From the NCBI RefSeq assembly GCF_031454135.1, contig NZ_JAVDQF010000001.1:682001-746000 (forward strand): DNA of 64,000 bases, read 5' to 3'. Source of the stretch: Arthrobacter russicus. GTDB lineage: Bacteria; Actinomycetota; Actinomycetes; Actinomycetales; Micrococcaceae. Below the pieces are notes generated by a model that was given only the letters and a program-made list of their open reading frames with translations, had not been told where the DNA came from and searched no databases. Both the position numbers and the translations under genes were made by a program. Shown piece after piece: positions 41,389 to 50,200 of the stretch; positions within the stretch are counted from its first letter, which is position 1, and the number at the start of each line of letters is the position of its first letter.

Positions 41389-44028
41389 CTAGAAGTCGTA
41401 CAGGCGCTTACGGGCATCGAATGCCGTGCGTCCACCTTCCAACAGGTCTTCGGCGTACTTTCGCACCTTCGGGTTGTCGAGCGATCCGACGCCGTCGGTC
41501 GCTGTGCGGCCGTGCTGACCGTCAGCTTCGAGAGTTACGACCAACTCGGCGTCGCCCAGGACGGGCACGTTCGCGTTGTGCGTGCTCACAATTAGCTGTC
41601 GGGTGCCTTTGAGGGATCGCAGCTTTTGAACGACGCCGTCGTATACGAATCGGTTGTCGAGGTCATCTTCTGGTTGGTCGATGACAAGCGGACTCATTGA
41701 TGCGCCGAGTAAGAGCAGCAACAGTGCAGTCGCTCGCTGGCCTTTTGAGAGATCCTCAAGGCGGCGCCACTCCACCGGCGCACCCTTGGAGGCAACGTTG
41801 AGTTGCACCTCGACAGCGAGGCCGACTGACTGCTCTTCCAGTTCTCTGAACAACGGTTCTCCGGTGTCCACGATGGCCTTCGCTTGTGCGCCAGTGATGC
41901 TCAGCCCCGTTAGCGCGTCCAACCCCGACCGCGCGGCAGTTACGAACGTCGCCACATTGAAGTCATCGCGATCGATGGCGGCGAACACCTGGCCGCGCTG
42001 GGTTGTGAAGTGGTGGGAGATCACGGCCTTGATATGGCTGCGATCGGGTGATGCGATCGGCTTAACAATCACAGCTCCCGTCGTAGCGGCGTTGGATGCC
42101 TTGATGGCGTCCTTGAGTTGGTTCGCGATCTGCTTGTCAATGTCAGCCAGCGAGCGAAGCAACTTCGTTCTCTCGCCGGTCAGCTTCTTGTACGCCTTCT
42201 CGAAGACGGTTCGCTTCTCGGCACGTTTTGTGAGCCGATTGAGGTTGGCCTGCAGAGTCAGGTACTCATCTGGCTTGTGTCCTTGCTCGACCAGTTCGCG
42301 CAGCACCGCAGAGACACCGTTGCTCTCGGTCTTTGTCGTAGACTCCCACGACTGCCTGGTCGCCTCGATCTGCGTCTTGGTGTCAGCAATGGCGGCCTGC
42401 ACGGATGAGGTTGCCTGCTCAAGAGCAGTGGCGAGTTGCCCGAGTACCGGAGCGAGTTGCTCCAGAGTCGTCTTGCGGGGGGAGTCCTTGACGTCGGCCA
42501 GCTCGGCGCGAAGCTCCTCGACAACCGCTTCGATACCCCACTCGCTCACCAGATTCTCAACGGTTTGCACCCGTTCGGAGGCATCAGTCAGGACGGCGCC
42601 ATCCTTGTCCAATCGAGTCTTCTGGTCAAGCTTCGCCGCAAGATCGGTCTTGTCGAACGCTTCCATGCTTTCGGAGAGGCGGGGGATGTCCGCGAGTTCG
42701 GTCTCAAGCGCCTCCCGGTCTCGTTCGTGCTTGGCGAGTGCATCACGGTTATCCGCCAGATCCTTTAGGACGTCGTCTCGCTCGGCAGGCGACGCTGGCC
42801 TGCCGGCGACGCGTGCGACAAGCTCAGCCATCAGGTCTTTGTCCTGAGCGAGCTCGGCCAATTCGTGCTGACCGAAGATCTCGAGGTTACCGACGATGTC
42901 GCGTGGGCGCTGGTTCGTCTGCGTGCCGCTGGAGTCACGAACGATCGCCGGGCTGTTCGTTGTGCGTTCGATAGTAAAACGCGCCGGGCTAGGTGACACC
43001 ACGTCGACGACGAGCGAGATGACCGTTCCCGCGCCAAGCACGTTCTTGACCATCTCCTTGTGGTCTTTGCTGGATGCTTCGCCGATGGGCGGGATCTCCA
43101 GCACGTACCGGAGACTCTCGATAGCGGTGGATTTTCCGGTTCCACGTCCGCCGATGAGGGCCGTGAGATCCTCCGCAAGGTGGAGCTTCTGACCGTCGAG
43201 GTAGCCGCCGTCCCAAGCGATCTCGCGAAGCAGAACACGAGAAGTCGATGATGGATCGGTCGTGCTCACTCGGGTCTCCGGCGTCTTAACTGCATGACGG
43301 AGCCCCAACAGGCTGGGGGTACTCATCTTGAACCAGGTGCTCGCACCGGGAGAGGCGAGCGTCGCCGGGTCGCAGATGTCGTCGGCATGGATCGCCACCA
43401 GCGGATGGCGGCGATCGTAGGGCTTGGTCCCTTTGAGGATCTTGGCCTGGTCACCCAGTTCAGCGACAGATGGCGTGATGCCAATAGCCAGCAGTTCGCG
43501 GTGCTTGATCATCTCGGCGAGCGAGTCACCCTTCGCTCGACTCAGCAGTCCAGCGTTGGCGACGTTGGCGTGCGCCGGGATCACCAACGCGCCGCGGGCA
43601 CACATGTCGGTCAGGATATCGCCGTACGACTTCGTCGTCGTGCCCTTCGCGGCTCCGGGCGTCAAACCGCATGCACCGATCGCGGCAGTGACCTGCTCAG
43701 TTGAGGTGCCGCGCTCGAACATAACCAGCAGGTGGATGCCCTCAGACGTGTTTGCCTCGAAGCCCGGGAGCGCCGCGATGCCGGCAGCTTCCGCGTCGGC
43801 AATCAGCTGGGACGCGCTGCTGGCATTCCAGTGATCGGTGACCGCTATCAACTCAATCTTCTGCGCCTGAAACTCGGCGATCAAGGCGGCGTTGTACGTT
43901 GCTTCATCCGCGTAGGTCTTGGAGGGGGATGGGTTGCCGACGTAACCGAAGGGGTTCACCTGGAGGGCTGCGCGAATCCAGCGGGCGCCATGGTGATCAT
44001 CAGCTGCGGGTATGACGTTCTTCACCAT
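41389..44028 (-). CDS. PHP-domain/SMC-like ATPase, TrlF family
   Basis: An 879-residue protein. The N-terminal PHP-like phosphoesterase region (about 1-270) has VTDHWN, PGFEAN, PAHAN and HADD motifs, but the first HxH motif is replaced in the ALQVNPFGY segment. An ABC/SMC-type ATPase follows: Walker A GGRGTGKST (about 292-300), Q-loop region IFGQHEL, a long coiled coil (about 430-690), signature LSKGQ, Walker B DQPEDDLDN (about 780) and the H-loop STHNANVP. This resembles TrlF-family ATPases, often found in variable genome regions and suspected of roles in defence against mobile DNA. Family naming is from recall; function is inference. Confidence 0.75.
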   Translation of the reverse strand: MVKNVIPAADDHHGARWIRAALQVNPFGYVGNPSPSKTYADEATYNAALIAEFQAQKIELIAVTDHWNASSASQLIADAEAAGIAALPGFEANTSEGIHLLVMFERGTSTEQVTAAIGACGLTPGAAKGTTTKSYGDILTDMCARGALVIPAHANVANAGLLSRAKGDSLAEMIKHRELLAIGITPSVAELGDQAKILKGTKPYDRRHPLVAIHADDICDPATLASPGASTWFKMSTPSLLGLRHAVKTPETRVSTTDPSSTSRVLLREIAWDGGYLDGQKLHLAEDLTALIGGRGTGKSTAIESLRYVLEIPPIGEASSKDHKEMVKNVLGAGTVISLVVDVVSPSPARFTIERTTNSPAIVRDSSGTQTNQRPRDIVGNLEIFGQHELAELAQDKDLMAELVARVAGRPASPAERDDVLKDLADNRDALAKHERDREALETELADIPRLSESMEAFDKTDLAAKLDQKTRLDKDGAVLTDASERVQTVENLVSEWGIEAVVEELRAELADVKDSPRKTTLEQLAPVLGQLATALEQATSSVQAAIADTKTQIEATRQSWESTTKTESNGVSAVLRELVEQGHKPDEYLTLQANLNRLTKRAEKRTVFEKAYKKLTGERTKLLRSLADIDKQIANQLKDAIKASNAATTGAVIVKPIASPDRSHIKAVISHHFTTQRGQVFAAIDRDDFNVATFVTAARSGLDALTGLSITGAQAKAIVDTGEPLFRELEEQSVGLAVEVQLNVASKGAPVEWRRLEDLSKGQRATALLLLLLGASMSPLVIDQPEDDLDNRFVYDGVVQKLRSLKGTRQLIVSTHNANVPVLGDAELVVTLEADGQHGRTATDGVGSLDNPKVRKYAEDLLEGGRTAFDARKRLYDF

Positions 44029-44326
44029 CGATGTGCCTCGGTTCTTTCCTCAGTGTGAAGACTTAGGTCGAGTCAGCAAGCGCAAGCGACACTGCTCAGG
44101 CTGCTCGGGACCATCTTGCCCTGTGCCCGCGGCGCTACGTCAACCTGCGGCGATCGGTGCAGCGGGAGGGTTAGGCGCACTCGAAGACCACATCGCGCGG
44201 CACCAGGCTGCGAATGGCAGAGACCAGCGCGGTCGAGAGCCAGAGCCGACTGCAGGCAACGCGGCGTGGGGTTGTTCCGTGTGCCACGCTCCCCAGTTGC
44301 ATTGACGCTCCAGTTGAAGTGGATCA
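44029..44326. other. 298-bp gene-free spacer
   Basis: Lies between the relaxase stop and the ATPase start, both on the minus strand. It must hold the ATPase promoter. No clear promoter, repeat or small gene stands out. Confidence 0.4.
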
Positions 44327-47300
44327 TCACAGGCTCCGCGATGGGCTGGCCTGTGGTTGCTGCCGGTGCGGCATCGTGTGAGTTGCGCGTTCGGAGCGAG
44401 ACTGTGCACGGCGCAGCGCGGCGTATGCGATCCGGTACTCGGCGGCCTGTTGGGCCTTGGTGATGTCCTTCGGGTTCCCCAATGGCGCGGACCCGGCGAT
44501 CTCGTATCGGCTCCGGTAGAGCGCCACGGTCGCGACCCGTTCGAGCCATGCGTTCTGGGCACGCTGATCGCTGGGCGGCCGGAGCTTGCTCGTCCACGCC
44601 TCGGCGGAGCGCAGCGCATGCTGCGCGCTTCGCCGTGCGGCGATTTCGATGAGGACGCGGCGCGCGTCGAGCGCTGCCTGCACATCGTCCGGCGCCGGGG
44701 CATCGGGGATGGGGATGAGCCCGGCGACGCGACGGGGCCGCTTGCCTCGCCCTGCGGCGAGGTTCATCGTCGCTGAGTCCAGTGCTGTGGCGAGGCGTGC
44801 TGCCGGGTCGGCTTGCTCTTCTCCGAGGCTGATCGTCGGTGCGAGGGACGTCAGGGTGGCGTTCACATCGTGGCCCGCGGCCTCATGCCGGGCAAGGGCC
44901 CCTTCAAGGTGCTCGTAGTAGGGGCTGGTGAACACGTCGTCAGCGACGTCCTCCGGGAACGGCGCGACATCGAGAAGCACGGCCCAGCGTTCGGCGCGTG
45001 CTTCGCGGGCCAGGAGGTCGAATTCGTCCAGCAGCGTCGCGAGGGATGCGTGCCGGTCGACTTCGCGGGCGAGAGTCTCGGTGGCGGACGGGTCAGCGTC
45101 GCTGCGTGCCAGCACCCGCGCGAGGTGTCCGGTGACGGTCTTCTCCTCCGGCGGGTCAAGGTGTGGCTCGACCTCATGCGGGTCGGGCTGGATCACATAC
45201 GCCTCGTTGCGTGCTCGGCCGCGGGTCATCGCGACGTAGAACAGTTCTCGGGATGCCTTCTCGGGGTCGATGAGCGCGTGCGCGGTGTCCACGGTGGAGC
45301 CCTGCGCCCGATGCGCGGTCGCCGCGTATCCGAGCTCCACCTCGTCGGCGACGTACCCGGCCGGCAGTACGAGCGCTTTTCCGTGGGGGCCATCGCCTTT
45401 CCCGACGCGGCGGACGGCCAATGAGCCATCGTCGTAGCGGTGGGCGACGTGCCATCTGTCGCCGTTCTTCACCCATGACCGCCCTGTAGAGAGAGTGCGG
45501 TCGTTGAGGCGGGTGACGACGAGATCCCCGACTCCCGCTGTCGTCCCATCGTGAAGGAGCACTCCCTCGGCGTCGACGTGACCGGCGTCTATGAGGTCGG
45601 CGCGGGCGCGCTGGTTCAGTTCCGCGACGGCTTCACCGTTCCCGGCGATCATCAGCGTGGACAGGCCCGCCGCGCGGTCTTCCTGCCACGCGGCGTAGAG
45701 GACGTCGAGCATCTGGTCGAGCCCGCCGCCGTGCAGCCGGCCCTGCTCGTCGTAGACGTCCAGCACGCCGGGCTCGCCACGGCGCAGCGCGAGGCTGGCG
45801 GTCTTCTCCCACTCGTTGGTGAAACGGCGCACATCGGTCAGCTCGGGCACGCCGTGGCGGTGGCGTACGAGCATCCCGAACGCGCCACCGGTCTCGATCG
45901 CTGACAGCTGCGCCCAGTCGCCGATCAGCACGACCTTCGCCCCGACCTCTGCCGCGTGCGCGGTGATGCGATCCAGCGCCAGCGTGCCCGCGAGGGACGC
46001 CTCGTCGATCAGCACGAGCTGCCCGGCCTGAAGGCTCCAACGGCCTATGCCGTGCTCCCAGAGGAACTTCGCCGTGTTCTCTGCCCGCACCCCCAAGCTG
46101 TCGCCGAGAACCTCGGCAGCAGCGGCCGAAGGCGCCAGCCCGATCACGGAGTCCCTACCGTGCGCGGCCGTCCACGCCCTGTGCAGTGCGCGCAGCGCAG
46201 TCGTCTTCCCCGCGCCGGCCGGTCCGACGAGCAGATCGAGAGTGAGACCGGAGCCCGCGATCGCCGTGATCGCCGCCGCCTGATCCGGGGCAAGGGCCAC
46301 TCCGCCGATCTTGCGGGTCACGTGCCGGGAGACGAGACGCGCCGTGAGCCGCGGCGCGTCCTCGGCCTCAGCGTGCTGGAGGAGCCGTGTCTCGGCGTCG
46401 AGGATGTCCTGACTCGAGTACGCGATCTGATCGGCCGGCTGGAACCGGTTCGTCCCGTCCGTGCGCATGTACGTGTCGGGCACGGGTCGGTCGTAGTCGG
46501 GGGTGAGTCGCAGGGAATGCGCCTCGGCGTGCTGCACGATCTGGTCGAGAGCGGTGATCCGATCGCGGGTAGAGACGAAGCGCAGACCCATCAGCTGCCG
46601 CATCGCTTCGGCGTGCAGGTTCCAGCGTCCCCAGGTCGCCCGCCGGTTCGCGACCTCCATGAGCACTACCGCCGCGATGCTCTCCACCTGCCCAGCATTC
46701 AGATCATCGGCCCGCAGGCGCACCTGTCCGGCCCCGCGGGCGAGGAGATGTGCAGCCCAGGTGGTGGCGTCTTCGCCGAGCACGGCGGTCGCCCGCTCGC
46801 GCCACTGCGCGGTCAGCTCGGCGAGCGAGTGCGGATCCTTCTCCGGCCGTGTCTCCAGCGTCGCTTGCTGCCGCAGCTTCGCCACCGTCGTGCGCGACGG
46901 GGTGCGCCCGTACTCGGCGACGAAATCGTCGATCAGCCGTTGCGTGGCCTCCGCGATCCCCGCGCCGTCATCGCCGCCGCCGGTTGTGCGGCGGGAGAAC
47001 TCTGCGAGCAACCCGGCCGGGACGCCCTCGATCTCCCAGCCGGTGTTGCGGTCCTTCCCGCGGTCCACCGGCACCCACACCACGTCCAGTAGCCGGGCGG
47101 TGTGATCGGTGAGGAACGCGTTGTACGACGCCGACAGCGCCACCGTGGCTCGGTGCAGTGTCCGGGAGTCCAGCGACCGCCAGTGCCCGTCCTCGCCCTG
47201 CACCTTGTTCGACACGACCAGGTGCGTGTGCAGCTGTGGGTCGGCGGCGCGGGAGTCGTAGTGATCGAATGCCGTCGCGATGACGCCGACCACCGGCATG

Positions 47301-47899
47301 CGGGCGATCCCGCCATGCCCGACCCGAGTCGCGGCGACCCGCTGCTCGAGATGCGCGAGCGTGTCGCGCATCGCGGCATGATGAGCCTGGGCGATCAGCG
47401 ACTGCGTGCCCGCGTCGGCGACACCCCAGATCGCGCTCAGCGACTTCGGCGGCGAGAACGTCAGATCGAACCCCGCAACCGCGGTGCGAGGCTTCTTCGC
47501 CAGCTCCTCCGCGCGGATGCGGTCGATCGCTTCGTCTCGGTGCCCGCCAGTGAGCGATGCGTCGAGCTTCGCAACCCGGGTTGCGATGCGCTCGCGCGGG
47601 GGTTGCAGCCGCGGATACCGCAACCCCAGCGGCGCGCCGGTCACCGGATGAACGCCGTCACCCAGGAGGCGTGCGAGCTGTTCCTCGGTCACCTGATCAC
47701 CATCTGCGAGAGCTGGGCCCTGTCCAGTGTCCAGACTCGTGAGCCCGGCGCCGAGCCAAAGGCCCGGCGGGCTACCCGTCTCGGTGTAATAGCGGGTCAG
47801 GGCGGTGCCCATGTCGCGGTCTCCGTCGCCCGCGACGACCGACTTGAGGAGATACTCGTAGCCGCGACCGGACGACATCACGCGGATCGTCATCACCAC
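44327..47899 (-). CDS. MobF-type conjugative relaxase-helicase (TraA/TrwC-like)
   Basis: A 1190-residue protein that nicks one strand at oriT and unwinds it during conjugation. The N-terminal TrwC-type relaxase domain (about 1-330) has a candidate catalytic Tyr in GYEYLLKSV, FDLTFSPPKSLSA, and the metal-binding HTH at residues 224-226 in DPQLHTHLVVSN. A RecD-like helicase follows, with Walker A GPAGAGKTT near 560, LIDEASLAG, and the C-terminal TAHRAQGSTVD and YVAMTRGR motifs. The basic C-terminal tail may bind partners. The start is GTG at 47899 (GGAGGGG upstream), with ATG at 47893 as alternative. No T4SS genes are in the window. Confidence 0.92.
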   Translation of the reverse strand: MVMTIRVMSSGRGYEYLLKSVVAGDGDRDMGTALTRYYTETGSPPGLWLGAGLTSLDTGQGPALADGDQVTEEQLARLLGDGVHPVTGAPLGLRYPRLQPPRERIATRVAKLDASLTGGHRDEAIDRIRAEELAKKPRTAVAGFDLTFSPPKSLSAIWGVADAGTQSLIAQAHHAAMRDTLAHLEQRVAATRVGHGGIARMPVVGVIATAFDHYDSRAADPQLHTHLVVSNKVQGEDGHWRSLDSRTLHRATVALSASYNAFLTDHTARLLDVVWVPVDRGKDRNTGWEIEGVPAGLLAEFSRRTTGGGDDGAGIAEATQRLIDDFVAEYGRTPSRTTVAKLRQQATLETRPEKDPHSLAELTAQWRERATAVLGEDATTWAAHLLARGAGQVRLRADDLNAGQVESIAAVVLMEVANRRATWGRWNLHAEAMRQLMGLRFVSTRDRITALDQIVQHAEAHSLRLTPDYDRPVPDTYMRTDGTNRFQPADQIAYSSQDILDAETRLLQHAEAEDAPRLTARLVSRHVTRKIGGVALAPDQAAAITAIAGSGLTLDLLVGPAGAGKTTALRALHRAWTAAHGRDSVIGLAPSAAAAEVLGDSLGVRAENTAKFLWEHGIGRWSLQAGQLVLIDEASLAGTLALDRITAHAAEVGAKVVLIGDWAQLSAIETGGAFGMLVRHRHGVPELTDVRRFTNEWEKTASLALRRGEPGVLDVYDEQGRLHGGGLDQMLDVLYAAWQEDRAAGLSTLMIAGNGEAVAELNQRARADLIDAGHVDAEGVLLHDGTTAGVGDLVVTRLNDRTLSTGRSWVKNGDRWHVAHRYDDGSLAVRRVGKGDGPHGKALVLPAGYVADEVELGYAATAHRAQGSTVDTAHALIDPEKASRELFYVAMTRGRARNEAYVIQPDPHEVEPHLDPPEEKTVTGHLARVLARSDADPSATETLAREVDRHASLATLLDEFDLLAREARAERWAVLLDVAPFPEDVADDVFTSPYYEHLEGALARHEAAGHDVNATLTSLAPTISLGEEQADPAARLATALDSATMNLAAGRGKRPRRVAGLIPIPDAPAPDDVQAALDARRVLIEIAARRSAQHALRSAEAWTSKLRPPSDQRAQNAWLERVATVALYRSRYEIAGSAPLGNPKDITKAQQAAEYRIAYAALRRAQSRSERATHTMPHRQQPQASPSRSL

Positions 47900-47946
47900 G
47901 GCGCGCCCCTCCCGAGCCGGTCTCAGGAGGGGGCCGCCTCAGCGGC

Positions 47947-47978
47947 AAGGTGCGCGCAGCGCGCCCGCTCGCACCCTT
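47947..47978 (-). other. Candidate oriT (inverted repeat upstream of relaxase)
   Basis: AAGGTGCG at 47947-47954 and CGCACCCTT at 47970-47978 form an imperfect inverted repeat with one extra base. Inside it, GCGCG-CAG-CGCGC forms a second small hairpin. It lies 48 bp before the relaxase start, where origins of transfer usually sit. No nic site can be fixed from sequence alone. Confidence 0.35.
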
Positions 47979-48238
47979 GGTGCCAACAGTGTGTGTGCTC
48001 TTCGTCGACGGAGTAGCTCGTGTCGGCGATCATCACTGCCAGTGGCCAATCGGGCCAAGCTCACTGTGAAGCGGGCGGAGAACAGCAGCCGTGCGACGCG
48101 TCTTCAGCCGGCTGAGGGGATGCTCGATGTTCCGCTTCCGATGAATCAAAGGGGCGCAGTCAACGGAGATATCACGAGTGCGGCGATAGAGGATCGTGAA
48201 ACCGATCGCATCTCCCATTATCTGCGTAACTGCGTAGG

Positions 48239-48244
48239 TATGAT
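48239..48244 (+). promoter_or_regulatory. Candidate -10 box and dyad of the hisD-arsR operon
   Basis: TATGAT matches the -10 consensus at five of six bases and lies inside the dyad GGTA-N6-TACC (48237-48250). An ArsR repressor site overlapping the promoter would fit. It is about 200 bp before hisD, and the -35 is poor. Confidence 0.3.
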
Positions 48245-48443
48245 GCTACCATGAGGTGTGGCACTTCCTTCGACGAGGAACATGCCACAGGCCGTCGGGT
48301 CTGCACTGCCTCGCCCGGATCGGCGTGGTTCTCGTTATGAGAGGAACGATCATCTCCATCATCTCCATCACCTTCGAGCCGATCATGGCTTCTGCAACTT
48401 TGCGTGTCGCCCCCGCAGGGCCTGTGGCTCGGGGGATCGGGCG

Positions 48444-49811
48444 ATGACTCACGCGTTCGGAAGTGTTGCTGTGCGCGTGATCGGTTTTCGTGGAAGCTCT
48501 GCCACCCGGGATGAGGTGCGCCGTGCCGTGCCGCGCGCGGTCGTGGATTTGGCGGGGGCGATTCCTGCGGCGTCTTCGACCATTGCTGACGTGCGACGCG
48601 ACGGGTTTCCTGCAGTTGCGGAGCTCGCTGCCCGATTCGATCGGGTTGAGCAACAGATGCTGCGGGTGCCGGCGGAGGCTTTGGCGGAAGCATCCTCCGC
48701 GCTTGCGCCGGAGCTTCGTGGTGCGTTGGAGGAGGTGATCGAGCGGACCCGTCGGTTCGCGAGCTCACAGTTACCCGCCCCGGTCGTGGTGGGCTTCGAA
48801 GGGGACGCCCAAGTGTCGTTGAACTGGTTCCCCATCGAGCGGGCTGGTGTATACGTTCCTGGAGGGAAGGCGGTGTACCCGTCGTCCGTGGTGATGAACG
48901 TGGTTCCCGCTCAAGTCGCCGGTGTGCGCTCGATCGCGTTGGCGAGCCCCCCGCAGGTCGAACACGGCGGTTTGCCACACCCGACGATCCTCGCGACGGC
49001 GGCGATGCTGGGCATCGACGAGGTCTATGCCATCGGGGGCGCCCAGGCGGTCGCTGCTCTCGCGTACGGCATCGAGGACCCGGCGCAAGAACGTCGCGTC
49101 CAGCCGGTGGATCTGATCACGGGGCCTGGGAATGTGTACGTCGCGGCCGCGAAGCGTCTGGTCCGCGACACGGTCGCGGTGGACATGGAGGCCGGCGCGA
49201 CAGAGGTGATGATCCTGGCGGACTCGCTCGCCGACCCGATGCTGATTGCTGCCGACATGATCTGCCAGGCCGAGCACGACGAGTACGCCGCCGCCGTCTT
49301 GGTCACCGATTCCACCTCCCTGGCCCTTGCCGTGCAGACGGAACTGGATCGACAGGTCGCCTTCACGCCCCATGCGGATCGGGTGCGGGCTGCTCTGACG
49401 GGTCAGCAGTCGGCGATCGTGATCGTCGACGACATCGAGCACGGCATCGAGGTCTGCGATGCATACGCCCCTGAGCATCTCGAGATCCATTGCGACGACG
49501 CTGACGGGGTGGCCGGGCATGTGCGTAACGCTGGCGCGATCTTCATCGGCGCGTCCACGCCGGTGAGTCTTGGGGACTACTGCGCCGGCTCCAACCATGT
49601 ACTGCCCACCGGAGGCACGGCCACGTTCTCCTCCGGACTCACGGTGCACACGTTCCTACGGGCGGTGCAGACCGTGCGCTACCCGGCCGCTGCCCTCAGC
49701 CACGTGCGGGAGACGGTGCGCGTGCTCAGCGCCGCGGAGGATCTCCCCGCGCACGGCGCGGCCTTGGAGGCCCGCTTTGCCCACTCCCGGACGAACATCC
49801 AGCAAGGCTGA
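48444..49811 (+). CDS. hisD: Histidinol dehydrogenase, on accessory element
   Basis: A zinc enzyme that oxidises L-histidinol to L-histidine in two NAD steps. The 455-residue protein has every expected residue: zinc ligands Q275 and H278 in CQAEHDEY, catalytic E344-H345 in YAPEHLEI, D378 in GDYCAGSNH, and H437 near the C-terminus (LPAHG). It should therefore be active. The ATG at 48444 was chosen as first Met near the family N-terminus. It lies 7 bp before an ArsR gene and a metal ATPase, away from any other his gene, so a role in metal tolerance rather than housekeeping histidine synthesis is suggested. Confidence 0.93.
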   Translation: MTHAFGSVAVRVIGFRGSSATRDEVRRAVPRAVVDLAGAIPAASSTIADVRRDGFPAVAELAARFDRVEQQMLRVPAEALAEASSALAPELRGALEEVIERTRRFASSQLPAPVVVGFEGDAQVSLNWFPIERAGVYVPGGKAVYPSSVVMNVVPAQVAGVRSIALASPPQVEHGGLPHPTILATAAMLGIDEVYAIGGAQAVAALAYGIEDPAQERRVQPVDLITGPGNVYVAAAKRLVRDTVAVDMEAGATEVMILADSLADPMLIAADMICQAEHDEYAAAVLVTDSTSLALAVQTELDRQVAFTPHADRVRAALTGQQSAIVIVDDIEHGIEVCDAYAPEHLEIHCDDADGVAGHVRNAGAIFIGASTPVSLGDYCAGSNHVLPTGGTATFSSGLTVHTFLRAVQTVRYPAAALSHVRETVRVLSAAEDLPAHGAALEARFAHSRTNIQQG

Positions 49812-49818
49812 CGTGTCG

Positions 49819-50163
49819 ATGGTTCAGATGACGGCGGAAAGTGAGGATCGCGCGATCGCGGGAGCCGTGGATGTTTTCCGTACTCTCGCCGAGGGGACAC
49901 GGATCCGGATCATCCTTGCACTCGCGCAACACCCCGAGAGTTCAGTTGGCCAGCTCGCGAGCCGAGTGGGTCGGCCCGCGCCGGCGGTTTCCCAGCATCT
50001 GAACCGGCTGCAGCGGAGCGGGATGGTCCGCCGTCGGCGAGATGGTCAACGCATGCTCTATCACCTCGTCGATGAACACGCCGCAGACCTCGCCAACACC
50101 GCACTGCACTACGCGGCGGTGCATCTGGAGGATCGGCCGACGCATCACGCACAGACCCGATAG
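49819..50163 (+). CDS. ArsR/SmtB-family metal-sensing repressor
   Basis: A 114-residue winged-helix repressor. The HTH recognition region reads SVGQLASRVGRPAPAVSQHLNRLQRSG, the wing is RRRRDGQRML, and the C-terminal helix has D-E-H followed ten residues later by His, then H-L-E and a THH tail. This resembles the alpha-5 D-x-H...H zinc/nickel/cobalt sites of SmtB, CzrA and NmtR/KmtR, but the spacing is one residue short of SmtB. No alpha-3 CxC (arsenic/cadmium) pair is present. ATG 49819 or GTG 49813 is the start. Its position between hisD and the P-type ATPase points to control of both. Confidence 0.88.
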   Translation: MVQMTAESEDRAIAGAVDVFRTLAEGTRIRIILALAQHPESSVGQLASRVGRPAPAVSQHLNRLQRSGMVRRRRDGQRMLYHLVDEHAADLANTALHYAAVHLEDRPTHHAQTR

Positions 50164-50200
50164 ACCTCCGATCATCCTGCTGAGAGATAGGAACCCGCCC

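Larger units (their letters stand above)
47900..48443. other. 544-bp control region between divergent relaxase and hisD
   Basis: No convincing gene. It holds the relaxase ribosome site, a candidate oriT at 47947-47978, and near the right end a TATGAT box and a GGTA-N6-TACC dyad that may serve the hisD operon. An in-frame extension of hisD to 48258 is open but lacks family similarity. Confidence 0.45.

Noticed and set aside
48258-48443. N-terminal extension of HisD
   Set aside because: The added sequence has no similarity to HisD N-termini and covers the likely promoter region.
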